From Thiohalobacter sp. (lineage in GTDB: Bacteria; Pseudomonadota; Gammaproteobacteria; DSM-19610): a stretch of DNA of 7,404 nt. The position numbers were made by a program, and so were the translations under genes. Below, piece by piece: positions 1 to 5,816 of this stretch. The stretch is taken from positions 1 to 7,404 of the forward strand of contig JALVCM010000452.1 in assembly GCA_027010005.1 (NCBI GenBank), given 5' to 3'. The notes beneath the pieces are model-generated. The model did not search any database, was not told the DNA's origin, and was given only the letters and a program-made list of their open reading frames with translations. The stretch's first letter is position 1. Each line of letters begins with the position of its first letter.

Positions 1-1
1 T

Positions 2-415
2 GAGCAGGGCTTGCGGGAGCGGATTGTGGTTATTGCATCGGGCAAACTGGTGACCTCGGAGAAAGTTGCCTGGGCTTTATGTACCGGCGCGGATTATATT
101 GTCTCCGCCCGGGGCTTTATGTTTTCCCTCGGTTGTATCCAGACACTTGACTGCCACAAGGGGACTTGCCCCGCCGGGATAGCAACCCGTAGCAAGTACC
201 TGCAAAGAGGTCTTGATGTCAGGGAGAAGTCCAGGGCTGTTGCCAGCTACGCGAACTGGATCAATAGCGAGGTTGAGGCCATAGCCAGGGCCTGTGGCCT
301 GGAAAATGCCCGTCAGTTGCGGCGTACTCATGCAAGGATTGTGCTGCCGGACGGGCGCAGTGAAGCCATGGACAGGCTGTTCCCGTACCCCTCACCGCTA
401 GCCGGTGAGAGATAG
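2..415 (+). CDS. FMN-binding glutamate synthase-like protein, C-terminal fragment (5' end outside window)
   Basis: This is the last 137 codons of a gene that begins left of the window; the frame is open from base 2 to the TAG at 413-415. It matches the end of the FMN-binding glutamate synthase (GltB central/FMN) fold, which in full glutamate synthase makes glutamate from 2-oxoglutarate and ammonia. Visible are the end of the barrel (a GK-L-TS-K segment, then a GAD segment and SARGFMFSLGC) and three cysteines spaced C-x5-C-x4-C, codons at 134-136, 152-154 and 167-169. That spacing matches the 3Fe-4S ligands of GltB. The SARGFMFSLGC wording and a C-terminus ending near FPYP resemble the standalone, roughly 500-residue family rather than the 1500-residue GltB, which would continue into a GXGXG domain. 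The substrate of the standalone family is poorly established, so no symbol is given. The last seven residues, SPLAGER, lie in a palindrome and look like an added tail. Confidence 0.88.
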   Translation, partial: EQGLRERIVVIASGKLVTSEKVAWALCTGADYIVSARGFMFSLGCIQTLDCHKGTCPAGIATRSKYLQRGLDVREKSRAVASYANWINSEVEAIARACGLENARQLRRTHARIVLPDGRSEAMDRLFPYPSPLAGER

Positions 416-433
416 GCGCGTTGCTATTGCGCC
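391..433. terminator. Two hairpins between convergent genes, possible weak bidirectional terminator
   Basis: CTCACCG at 391-397 pairs perfectly with CGGTGAG at 403-409 around a 5-base loop. GGCGC at 415-419 pairs with GCGCC at 429-433. They straddle the two convergent stop codons (413-415 on +, 424-426 on -). Neither stem is followed by a run of T on either strand, so this is not a canonical intrinsic terminator. The role is inferred only from position. Confidence 0.28.
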
Positions 434-3400
434 GGAAGGGCAAAGATCAACCTGTCCAGCAGTATCAGGTCTGAAATGTTGATGATCCCGTCCGGACGAC
501 CGGCTGGATAAAGGTCACCGTGCCCGAGTTCAAGAGTTGTTGTCGTCAAGGTGCCCAGAACCAGGCGGTGCATGATCAAGCGGTCTGCCGCATTGATGAT
601 ACCGTCCGGCACGCCCAGCGGTGCGAGGTCACCGTCCGCGAAGTTGAATTGCAGGGGAATCGGATCGATGCCATCTCCCAGGCCATCACCGTCTGTGTCT
701 GCCAGTAAGGGGTCGGTTCCGATCAGGGTTTCCTGGTCATTATCCAGGCCGTCGTTATCCATATCACTGTCGCAAGCATCTCCCGCACCGTCACTGTCAC
801 TATCCAGTTGCTCCGGGTTGGCCGTATCGGGGCAGTTGTCGACACCGTACAGAACCCCGTCACCATCCTGGTCGGCAGACAGGACAGCGATACTGAACCG
901 GGTCCAGGTTGCCGCACCGATATTATCCGTGACAGTCAATGTGGCAGTGTAAGTACCGGCATTGACGTAAGTGTGGGTAACCGTTTCGCCGTTTTCCCCG
1001 TTGCCGTCACCAAAGTCCCATTGCCATGATGTAATACTGCCATCTGTATCAACCGTGGAAGACGCGTCAAAGTTGATGGTAAGTGGTGCAATACCGCTGC
1101 TTACGTCGGTCGTTATCGATGCAGTGGCAGGTCTGTTGTTGAGCACTGTGGTCATGAGTCCGGGGTAGTCGGTAATTATGCCGCCTATTGGTACGCCGCG
1201 GACCTGGTTCCAGGTGTCTGCAGAATTTACCGTCAGGGCAAAGGTCTTGTCCGCAGCCCTGACGGTTTCAAACAGTGTGAGTTGCCCCGCGGGGGCATGA
1301 ATACGTTCAAAGTCTGGATAGTCACTGGCGGCCTCGATTGCCTGCCCGTCAACCCTCCAGACGGCAAGCAGCACGCGTGAATCGATGGCACGGATTTCGT
1401 CTGCTACTGTGGTCGATGAAACTTCAATATACACCCTGTCGAACAGTGCGTACTGATCGAGCAGGGCGACAAGGCCGGCGTACAGGGTTGCATCCTCGAC
1501 CTTGGTGTCTATGGACATAAATGCATCGGCTGGCGCCTGGCTGGTGAAGTACGCAAATACCTCATTGAGTGTTGGTATGGTTTCACCTGCATAACCGCTA
1601 CTGAAATAGGATCCGGCATCGAGTGACTTGAGCTGTGACACACTCATGTCTGACACATTACCCGTACCATTGGTGGTTCGGTCAACACTCGCGTCGTGGA
1701 TAACAACGATCACATTGTCTGCAGACAGTCTGATATCCATTTCGATACCGGTACCGATGCCCAGGGCACGGCTGAAAGCTGCCAGGGTGTTTTCCGGTGC
1801 TTCGCCGGCGCCTCCACGGTGTGCGAGAGTGAAAGCCCGTTCCAGGGGCTGGTAGGTATTGCTGCCACTTACTGTGATGATTGCTGTCGAAGGTAAAGAG
1901 TCTGTAAATCCATCATTGACTGTCAGGCTGGCGAGATAGGTCCCCGGTGCCGGGTAGGTGTGGCGAGGTGTCATGTCTGTGATCATCGGGCTGCCATCGC
2001 CAAAGTCCCAGATATAGGTCAACGGGTCTGCATCCGGGTCAAATGAAGTGGCCCCGTTGAAATCAATCGATGAGCCGACCTGGCCGCTGTACTGGCCACC
2101 TGCAACCGCCACCGGTGGTTGATTGGTATAGAAGTCTGCAGGGCCGAATCCCGCGGGAACAAAGTTCACGTCGGTTGTCACAATCAGTTTATCAATGATA
2201 AACCCGGTTTCACGCATCCATACATTAATCGTATGTATACCCGTTGCAGCCACTTCAAAACTGGCTACGTTGATACCGCCGTACCAGACAGGTGTGGTGC
2301 TGAGGGGGAAGCTGATGTTCTGGCTGCTGGCGGTTTCCACCCCGTCCAGCCCGATATGCACAGAGTTGCCATTACTTTGCTGGCCAATACCTCTTACCCA
2401 CACGTAGTGCGTACCGGCCTGAGAAAAATTGACCCGGAAATCCAGTTGAGGGCTGGTGAGTGAATATCCCGCTGCGTCCTGGGCAGGGCCTGATGCCGGT
2501 GTGGCCTGTAATGCCCTGCCACCTGAAAAAATACCGGAATCGATTGCTGTCCAGCTGAAACCATTGCGGGAGATATTGGTGTCTGCATTCTCTGTTTCCA
2601 GGGAGAGCAGACCGTCGATATTTTGCTGAAAAATATCCGTGACGGTAACGGTTGCCGTTGATATGCGTGAATTCTGTATCCCGTCATCGACGGTCAGTGT
2701 CACAGTGTAGGTGCCTTGCTGCGTATAGGCATGGCCAGGTGTTACCCCACTGGCAGGTGGGCTGCCGTCACCGAAATTCCAGCTGTAGCTGAGCGGATCA
2801 CCATCCAGGTCAAGCGAGCCCGAACCCTCGAAATTAATAGCACTGCCCACAACCCCGTTATAGGGCCCACCCGCCAGGGCCAGATTATTGAACACAATGA
2901 CCTCGATATCACGGCGGCTTGTCAGCTGGTTATCCCCGCCGTCTGTTGCAATGATATTGATGAGATAGGGGCTGTTTGCAGCTGCCCCGGGTTGAGGCGT
3001 CCAGACAAGGCGCGCAGTCCCGTTATTGTTGTCTGTGAAGGTGGCTCCGGCGGGCAAGGTCGTGGGGTCTGCATCCAGTTCCGGCCAGTTGCCATCTGTA
3101 TCGGTGGCGCTGATGGTGATATCGAGCCGGGTATTCTCGCCGATGACGGGGGTTGGAGGTGACAGGATAACCGGCCTGACATTTGTATCGGTCACAGTGA
3201 CAGGCACAGTACGCCGGTCTGTCTGGGCAGGGTCCAGCGCATCTGTCGCAATGAAGTTCACCAGCCAGGTACCCGGAGTCCGGTTATTCGGAATCCAGCT
3301 GAAAGTGCCCGTACCGTCATGATTGTCCGTAAATGATGCGCCGGCAGGCAAGTCTGTTGCAGAAAGATCGGGGAGGGTGCCATCAGCATCCGTTGCAGCA

Positions 3401-5313
3401 ACGCTAAAGGCCTGCAAGGCCGCTTCATCACCGGTACTCTCACTGACAGCTTGCAAAACGGGTGGTGAAAGACTGGCTGTCGTGGTACCAACATGCAGTA
3501 CAGTATCAGACCCGACCCAGGGGGATGTCAGTGTTACCCTGTCTCCACCACTCACAACGCCTCCAGGTAACGACTCTCCGGTACCGGGATTGAACCAGGT
3601 AATGTCATATGACGCATTGACACCATGATGGAGGTCCAGCTCAACCTGTGGTGTTCTGTCGGTGTCGGGTATCGCCAGTAGCCTGGAGACATCCTCGATG
3701 GAATTCTCCGAACCACCGGCCAGCTCTCCCGCCGAGGCATTGGGCAGGTAGGCAAGAATTTCGGCATAGGACTTCCGGGTCGCCTGGATCCGGCTCGGGC
3801 CGTTGTTGCCCAGTGGTGGTACAGGGACCGGGCTGTGGACAACACGGTCATCCGGTGTGAACAGGGCGAGGTCGATATTCCTCGACTGTAAAACCAGATG
3901 TATCACATTGACCGAGTCGAGTCCGCTCAGACTTCCACTATAGGTTCTGTTGCCAATATCGAACGTTGTTGATCCGGTCTCCCTGTACGGGTGGATGACC
4001 GGGTAACGACCGCCATAGGCTGCCGAGCCGCCGGAAAGTAATGAAGACCAGAAGAGGCGGCGCTGGTAATAATCAGGGTTGGCAGGATCTGTTACAGGTG
4101 TTGCAGACTGTTCGTACCAGTCTTCACCGTAATAGAGGTGGACAGGGAAATTTTTATATTCATCGATTTTTGTTGCATCGATGTCCGAGTATTTTTCTTC
4201 GTGAATATAACTGTGCCACTGTGCCAGATCGGAAGGCAATACAAACGGATTCGGTTCCCGACGCTTGGGACCGGCAGATATCAAATGTTTCCAGGTATCA
4301 TTCGCTGCAAAGTAGTTCCCGATCTCCCTGACCATGTCCTGGCTGAGTGGCCTGTCGACAAAGCGGGTGTCATTCACAACAAGAAAGAACAACTGCGGGA
4401 ATGCGCCCCAGCGGGCTATCTGGTAATCCATGATCCGGTTTCTGTCCTGAGAGGACAGGGCAAACCACTGTGAGCCGACATTATCGTTTTTTCCAAACAG
4501 GATAAGCTGGATGTACATACCGGGATGGTTGTTTAACAGCCATTCGAGTCTTTCATCCGTTGAGCGGAATTTTGAAAGGTCGAATTGCGAGGTGTCTGTT
4601 TCATCCCAGCACCAGTTGGAGCGATCGTAGCGGCCGTCACTGGTCAAGACTGATGGTGCCCAGCCGGCATATCCTCCACACCCGCCGGCACGCAGGGAGG
4701 TGATGCCCAGAGAAATGTCGTCTTCGACATAGCGTGTGAAGGTGTCAAACGGTATATCCGGGCTGAACAGGCGGTAGGCCGTGTCACTGATATTCAGGAA
4801 GGTTTTCCCGGTTTCGTCAGAGAGTTGTCTGGGGTTGAGAGGGTGTTTCCGCAGCATCCCGCCAAGGCCTGAAGCTACTGCGGTAAAGGTTCCCGTCAGG
4901 CCATTCAGTGCAGGATCCTGTGTCGAACTGCTGGACCATGACCAGTTACCGGTCTCGGTAATATAGGCACGGGCTTTCCAGAGGTTGCTGCCATCAAAGA
5001 ACGCGTCGACGGTGATCGCCCCGGATGCACCGGAAGGCGAGGTAAATATGACGCTGACCGGGATATCAAAAGGATTACCAACCGGGGGTGAGCCGGTTAA
5101 TTCAATTTCATGAACGCCATGTAACCTGGCCTGCGCCGTATTGCGAGTGAAGTTTAACGGGGCATCACCTTCAGTCGCAATCACCGGTGCCTGGTTGGCC
5201 ATGAGTAATGAAGGGAACAAAGCCGGGATGAAAAAACAGGAAATGGCAGCAAAGACAACCCCGGGAGCCACAAACGAACACACACTTGCCCGGTATTTTT
5301 CTTCCGGCGGCAT
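424..5313 (-). CDS. Giant secreted DUF5060/DUF4038 glycosidase-like protein with GDPD, PKD, TSP3 and dockerin-like modules
   Basis: This is a 1629-residue exported multidomain protein. Residues 1-39 form a signal peptide: K6 and R8, a long hydrophobic stretch at about 12-37, and likely cleavage after A39. Modules in order: DUF5060 beta domain (about 53-147); DUF4038/apiosidase-like glycosidase (about 152-485); its usual C-terminal beta domain, the so-called collagenase collagen-binding family (about 486-608); two cadherin/Ig-like repeats (614-709, 711-808), both with LPAGA-FTDN-NGT; PKD1 (811-893); a carbohydrate-binding-like domain (897-1050); PKD2 (1066-1148); GDPD (1158-1392); PKD3 (1394-1478); thrombospondin type 3 repeats (1480-1552); and a dockerin-like pair (1557-1627). 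The ATG at 5311-5313 is preceded by AAGGA five bases away, which fixes the start. No membrane anchor, PEP-CTERM or sortase signal is seen at the end (FALPAQ). I infer an extracellular or surface hydrolase, exported by Sec and perhaps a further outer-membrane step. The frame is intact throughout. The substrate is unknown. Confidence 0.93.
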   Translation of the reverse strand: MPPEEKYRASVCSFVAPGVVFAAISCFFIPALFPSLLMANQAPVIATEGDAPLNFTRNTAQARLHGVHEIELTGSPPVGNPFDIPVSVIFTSPSGASGAITVDAFFDGSNLWKARAYITETGNWSWSSSSTQDPALNGLTGTFTAVASGLGGMLRKHPLNPRQLSDETGKTFLNISDTAYRLFSPDIPFDTFTRYVEDDISLGITSLRAGGCGGYAGWAPSVLTSDGRYDRSNWCWDETDTSQFDLSKFRSTDERLEWLLNNHPGMYIQLILFGKNDNVGSQWFALSSQDRNRIMDYQIARWGAFPQLFFLVVNDTRFVDRPLSQDMVREIGNYFAANDTWKHLISAGPKRREPNPFVLPSDLAQWHSYIHEEKYSDIDATKIDEYKNFPVHLYYGEDWYEQSATPVTDPANPDYYQRRLFWSSLLSGGSAAYGGRYPVIHPYRETGSTTFDIGNRTYSGSLSGLDSVNVIHLVLQSRNIDLALFTPDDRVVHSPVPVPPLGNNGPSRIQATRKSYAEILAYLPNASAGELAGGSENSIEDVSRLLAIPDTDRTPQVELDLHHGVNASYDITWFNPGTGESLPGGVVSGGDRVTLTSPWVGSDTVLHVGTTTASLSPPVLQAVSESTGDEAALQAFSVAATDADGTLPDLSATDLPAGASFTDNHDGTGTFSWIPNNRTPGTWLVNFIATDALDPAQTDRRTVPVTVTDTNVRPVILSPPTPVIGENTRLDITISATDTDGNWPELDADPTTLPAGATFTDNNNGTARLVWTPQPGAAANSPYLINIIATDGGDNQLTSRRDIEVIVFNNLALAGGPYNGVVGSAINFEGSGSLDLDGDPLSYSWNFGDGSPPASGVTPGHAYTQQGTYTVTLTVDDGIQNSRISTATVTVTDIFQQNIDGLLSLETENADTNISRNGFSWTAIDSGIFSGGRALQATPASGPAQDAAGYSLTSPQLDFRVNFSQAGTHYVWVRGIGQQSNGNSVHIGLDGVETASSQNISFPLSTTPVWYGGINVASFEVAATGIHTINVWMRETGFIIDKLIVTTDVNFVPAGFGPADFYTNQPPVAVAGGQYSGQVGSSIDFNGATSFDPDADPLTYIWDFGDGSPMITDMTPRHTYPAPGTYLASLTVNDGFTDSLPSTAIITVSGSNTYQPLERAFTLAHRGGAGEAPENTLAAFSRALGIGTGIEMDIRLSADNVIVVIHDASVDRTTNGTGNVSDMSVSQLKSLDAGSYFSSGYAGETIPTLNEVFAYFTSQAPADAFMSIDTKVEDATLYAGLVALLDQYALFDRVYIEVSSTTVADEIRAIDSRVLLAVWRVDGQAIEAASDYPDFERIHAPAGQLTLFETVRAADKTFALTVNSADTWNQVRGVPIGGIITDYPGLMTTVLNNRPATASITTDVSSGIAPLTINFDASSTVDTDGSITSWQWDFGDGNGENGETVTHTYVNAGTYTATLTVTDNIGAATWTRFSIAVLSADQDGDGVLYGVDNCPDTANPEQLDSDSDGAGDACDSDMDNDGLDNDQETLIGTDPLLADTDGDGLGDGIDPIPLQFNFADGDLAPLGVPDGIINAADRLIMHRLVLGTLTTTTLELGHGDLYPAGRPDGIINISDLILLDRLIFALPAQ
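433..645 (-). repeat. Dockerin-like duplicated EF-hand module at the C-terminus
   Basis: Residues 1557-1627 contain two copies of a calcium-loop motif. The first is D1560-G-D1562, then PDG at 1569-1571, IN at 1573-1574 and D1577. The second is G1599-D1600, then PDG at 1607-1609, IN at 1611-1612 and D1615. Each is followed by a leucine-rich helix (RLIMHRLVLG; LILLDRLIF). The duplication is also visible in DNA: 479-495 and 593-609 differ at one base of 17, 114 bases (38 codons) apart. Dockerin type I domains bind cohesins in cellulosomes. In proteobacteria such ends are found without known cohesins, so the role here (docking or calcium-dependent folding) is open. Confidence 0.72.
658..876 (-). 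other. Thrombospondin type 3 calcium-binding repeat segment
   Basis: Residues 1480-1552 are aspartate-rich, with DQDGDG, DSDSDG, DMDNDG and DTDGDG loops and two cysteines (C1494, C1514) that could form the disulfide typical of these repeats. Such segments bind many calcium ions and act as stiff spacers. Here one sits between the third PKD domain and the dockerin-like end, presumably outside the cell where calcium is plentiful. Confidence 0.85.
1138..1842 (-). other. Glycerophosphodiester phosphodiesterase (GDPD) module inside the large exoprotein
   Basis: Residues 1158-1392 form a full-length GDPD TIM barrel. GDPDs split glycerophosphodiesters into an alcohol and glycerol phosphate using a divalent metal. 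Conserved features are AHRG with catalytic H1165, PENT (E1174), the metal pair E1191 and D1193 in EMDIR, the second catalytic histidine H1206 in VIHD, and DRTTNGTG at 1211-1218. The last strand, GGIITDYPGLM, is the family's usual ending. The third metal ligand, normally Glu in an E-x-K motif, appears to be D1269 (SIDTK). This is conservative and occurs in some GDPDs, so I expect activity. It is bracketed by PKD domains, which fits a module shuffled in as a unit. Confidence 0.9.
2164..2625 (-). other. Carbohydrate-binding-like beta module
   Basis: Residues 897-1050 look like the beta-sandwich found at the end of GH115 proteins and in malectin/CBM-type domains. The pattern is an opening Glu-rich strand (SLETENAD), a W-x-x-I turn (WTAIDSG), a G-THYVWVRG strand, then IHTINVWMRETG followed by FIIDKLIVTTD. 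The RE-G-x-x-ID-x-(I/L) wording near the end is characteristic. A glycan-binding role is inferred from similarity by eye only; the ligand cannot be read from the sequence. Confidence 0.6.
3859..4860 (-). other. DUF4038/apiosidase-like glycoside hydrolase module
   Basis: Residues 152-485 follow the DUF4038 barrel. It starts with PRQLSDETGKTFLNISDTAYRLF (counterpart of the family's dGkPff-lgDTaW strand). It continues through YIQLILFGKND and ARWGAFPQLFFLVVNDTRF, where most relatives read GNE, to YYGEDWYEQ (counterpart of the E-x-x-YE motif). D315 and E397 are the best candidates for the two catalytic carboxylates. From memory, the characterised GH140 apiosidase also uses an Asp and a Glu. The upstream DUF5060 and downstream beta domain are this family's usual partners. 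The family is certain enough; substrate specificity is not. Confidence 0.78.
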
Positions 5314-5318
5314 GAGAG

Positions 5319-5323
5319 TCCTT
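5319..5323 (-). promoter_or_regulatory. Ribosome binding site of the large exoprotein gene
   Basis: On the minus strand AAGGA lies five bases before the ATG at 5311-5313. It supports that ATG over the internal Met38 codon, which would remove the signal peptide. Confidence 0.7.
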
Positions 5324-5331
5324 GTTATTTT

Positions 5332-5360
5332 TCACCAACTGTAACCCGTCAGTCTGGTGA
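5332..5360 (-). other. Imperfect hairpin in the leader of the exoprotein gene
   Basis: TCACCAACT at 5332-5340 pairs with AGT(c)TGGTGA at 5351-5360 with one bulged base, around a 10-base loop. It sits 18 bases before the start codon and leaves the ribosome site free. It could be an mRNA leader structure or a regulator site, or chance. The rest of 5314-5460 shows no convincing minus-strand promoter. Confidence 0.25.
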
Positions 5361-5460
5361 GCGTATGGCTGCACAACAGGGTAGAGCGTGCGTGACAGGA
5401 TAGTAGATCACAATCCAGGGCATGCCTCCCCTGTAAAAATAAAGGTTTTCACTTGCCGGC

Positions 5461-5489
5461 TTGACAAACCACCTGGTATGTAATAAAAA
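5461..5489 (+). promoter_or_regulatory. Sigma70-type promoter of the tusA-tetR unit
   Basis: A perfect -35 box TTGACA lies at 5461-5466. A 17-base spacer leads to a weaker -10 box TAAAAA at 5484-5489. TAATAA at 5481-5486 is an alternative with a short spacer. Transcription would start near 5496, giving a leader of under 30 bases before tusA. The weak -10 fits a regulated promoter. Confidence 0.6.
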
Positions 5490-5502
5490 GTGAACGTTCA
5501 CT
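5489..5502. promoter_or_regulatory. Perfect 14-bp palindrome, probable TetR-family operator
   Basis: AGTGAACGTTCACT is its own reverse complement over all 14 bases. It begins at the last base of the -10 box and covers the expected transcription start, the classic place for a repressor to block RNA polymerase. TetR-family dimers favour such GAAC/GTTC palindromes, and a TetR gene lies two genes into the same unit. Autorepression by that protein is the simplest reading but is inferred. Confidence 0.62.
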
Positions 5503-5510
5503 AACAAAAC

Positions 5511-5515
5511 AGGAG
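5511..5515 (+). promoter_or_regulatory. Ribosome binding site of tusA
   Basis: AGGAG followed by a 7-base spacer precedes the ATG at 5523. This is a strong, well-spaced site that fixes the start. Confidence 0.8.
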
Positions 5516-5522
5516 ATAAACC

Positions 5523-5753
5523 ATGGCTGCTTTTGATATGGAACTTGACGCACGCGGGCTGAACTGTCCCTTACCCATTCTGAGGGCAAAGAAAAGTATA
5601 CAGTCACTGACATCCGGTCAGGTATTGCGCATTGTTGCCACCGACCCCGGTTCTGTGAAGGACTTTGAGGCATTCTGCAAGCAGACCGGTAACGAGCTGC
5701 TGGAAACCATGCAGGATGGTGGTGAATACGCCTTTAATATTCGCAAAGGCTAG
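5523..5753 (+). CDS. tusA: TusA/SirA-family sulfur carrier protein
   Basis: This 76-residue cytoplasmic protein is of normal length for the family. It opens with the diagnostic DARGLNCPLPIL: C15 in the CPxP motif is the residue that carries persulfide sulfur. It continues with the family's ATDPGSVKDFEAFCKQTGNELLE and ends in a beta strand and IRKG. TusA passes sulfur from cysteine desulfurase towards tRNA thiolation, and relatives serve sulfur oxidation or molybdenum cofactor synthesis. The CPLP form (CPEP in the E. coli protein) is common in TusA-like paralogues, so the exact pathway is uncertain and the symbol is at family level. It is first in a likely two-gene unit with the downstream TetR regulator, under a promoter with an overlapping palindrome. 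Confidence 0.9.
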   Translation: MAAFDMELDARGLNCPLPILRAKKSIQSLTSGQVLRIVATDPGSVKDFEAFCKQTGNELLETMQDGGEYAFNIRKG

Positions 5754-5759
5754 TGATGT

Positions 5760-5793
5760 GGTGGAACCTCATGCGTTGTGATGGGGTTCCGCT
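5760..5793 (+). other. Strong hairpin between tusA and the tetR gene
   Basis: GGAACCTCAT (5763-5772) pairs with ATGGGGTTCC (5781-5790) with one G-U wobble and an 8-base loop. Three more outer pairs (two of them wobbles) extend it to 13. It lies seven bases after the tusA stop. The bases that follow (GTTTAA) are a poor T tract, so it may be a leaky terminator or an RNA-stabilising element that lowers tetR expression relative to tusA. Confidence 0.5.
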
Positions 5794-5801
5794 GTTTAAC
5801 C

Positions 5802-5807
5802 AGGGGA
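5802..5807 (+). promoter_or_regulatory. Ribosome binding site deciding the tetR start
   Basis: AGGGGA is followed nine bases later by an in-frame TTG at 5817. The upstream GTG (5778) and ATG (5781) starts have no such site and lie inside the hairpin. This favours TTG as the true start. Confidence 0.5.
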
Positions 5808-5816
5808 AAATCAGGA

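Noticed and set aside
391..433. Canonical Rho-independent terminator
   Set aside because: Stems are present but no T tract follows on either strand. It was kept only as a low-confidence hairpin pair.
551..952. 133-codon plus-strand frame rich in Ser and Pro
   Set aside because: It is the reverse of the aspartate-rich calcium repeats of the exoprotein; composition alone explains it.
5375..5420. CRP-like site (minus strand TGTGAT...TGTCACG) near the exoprotein gene
   Set aside because: The half-sites are about 12 bases apart instead of 6, so it does not fit a CRP site.
5361..5460. Minus-strand promoter for the exoprotein gene
   Set aside because: TACTAT-like -10 candidates lack a -35 box at proper spacing, so no call was made.
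5778..5816. Upstream GTG/ATG start for the TetR protein
   Set aside because: There is no ribosome site, the codons sit in a strong hairpin, and the added residues do not resemble a TetR N-terminus.
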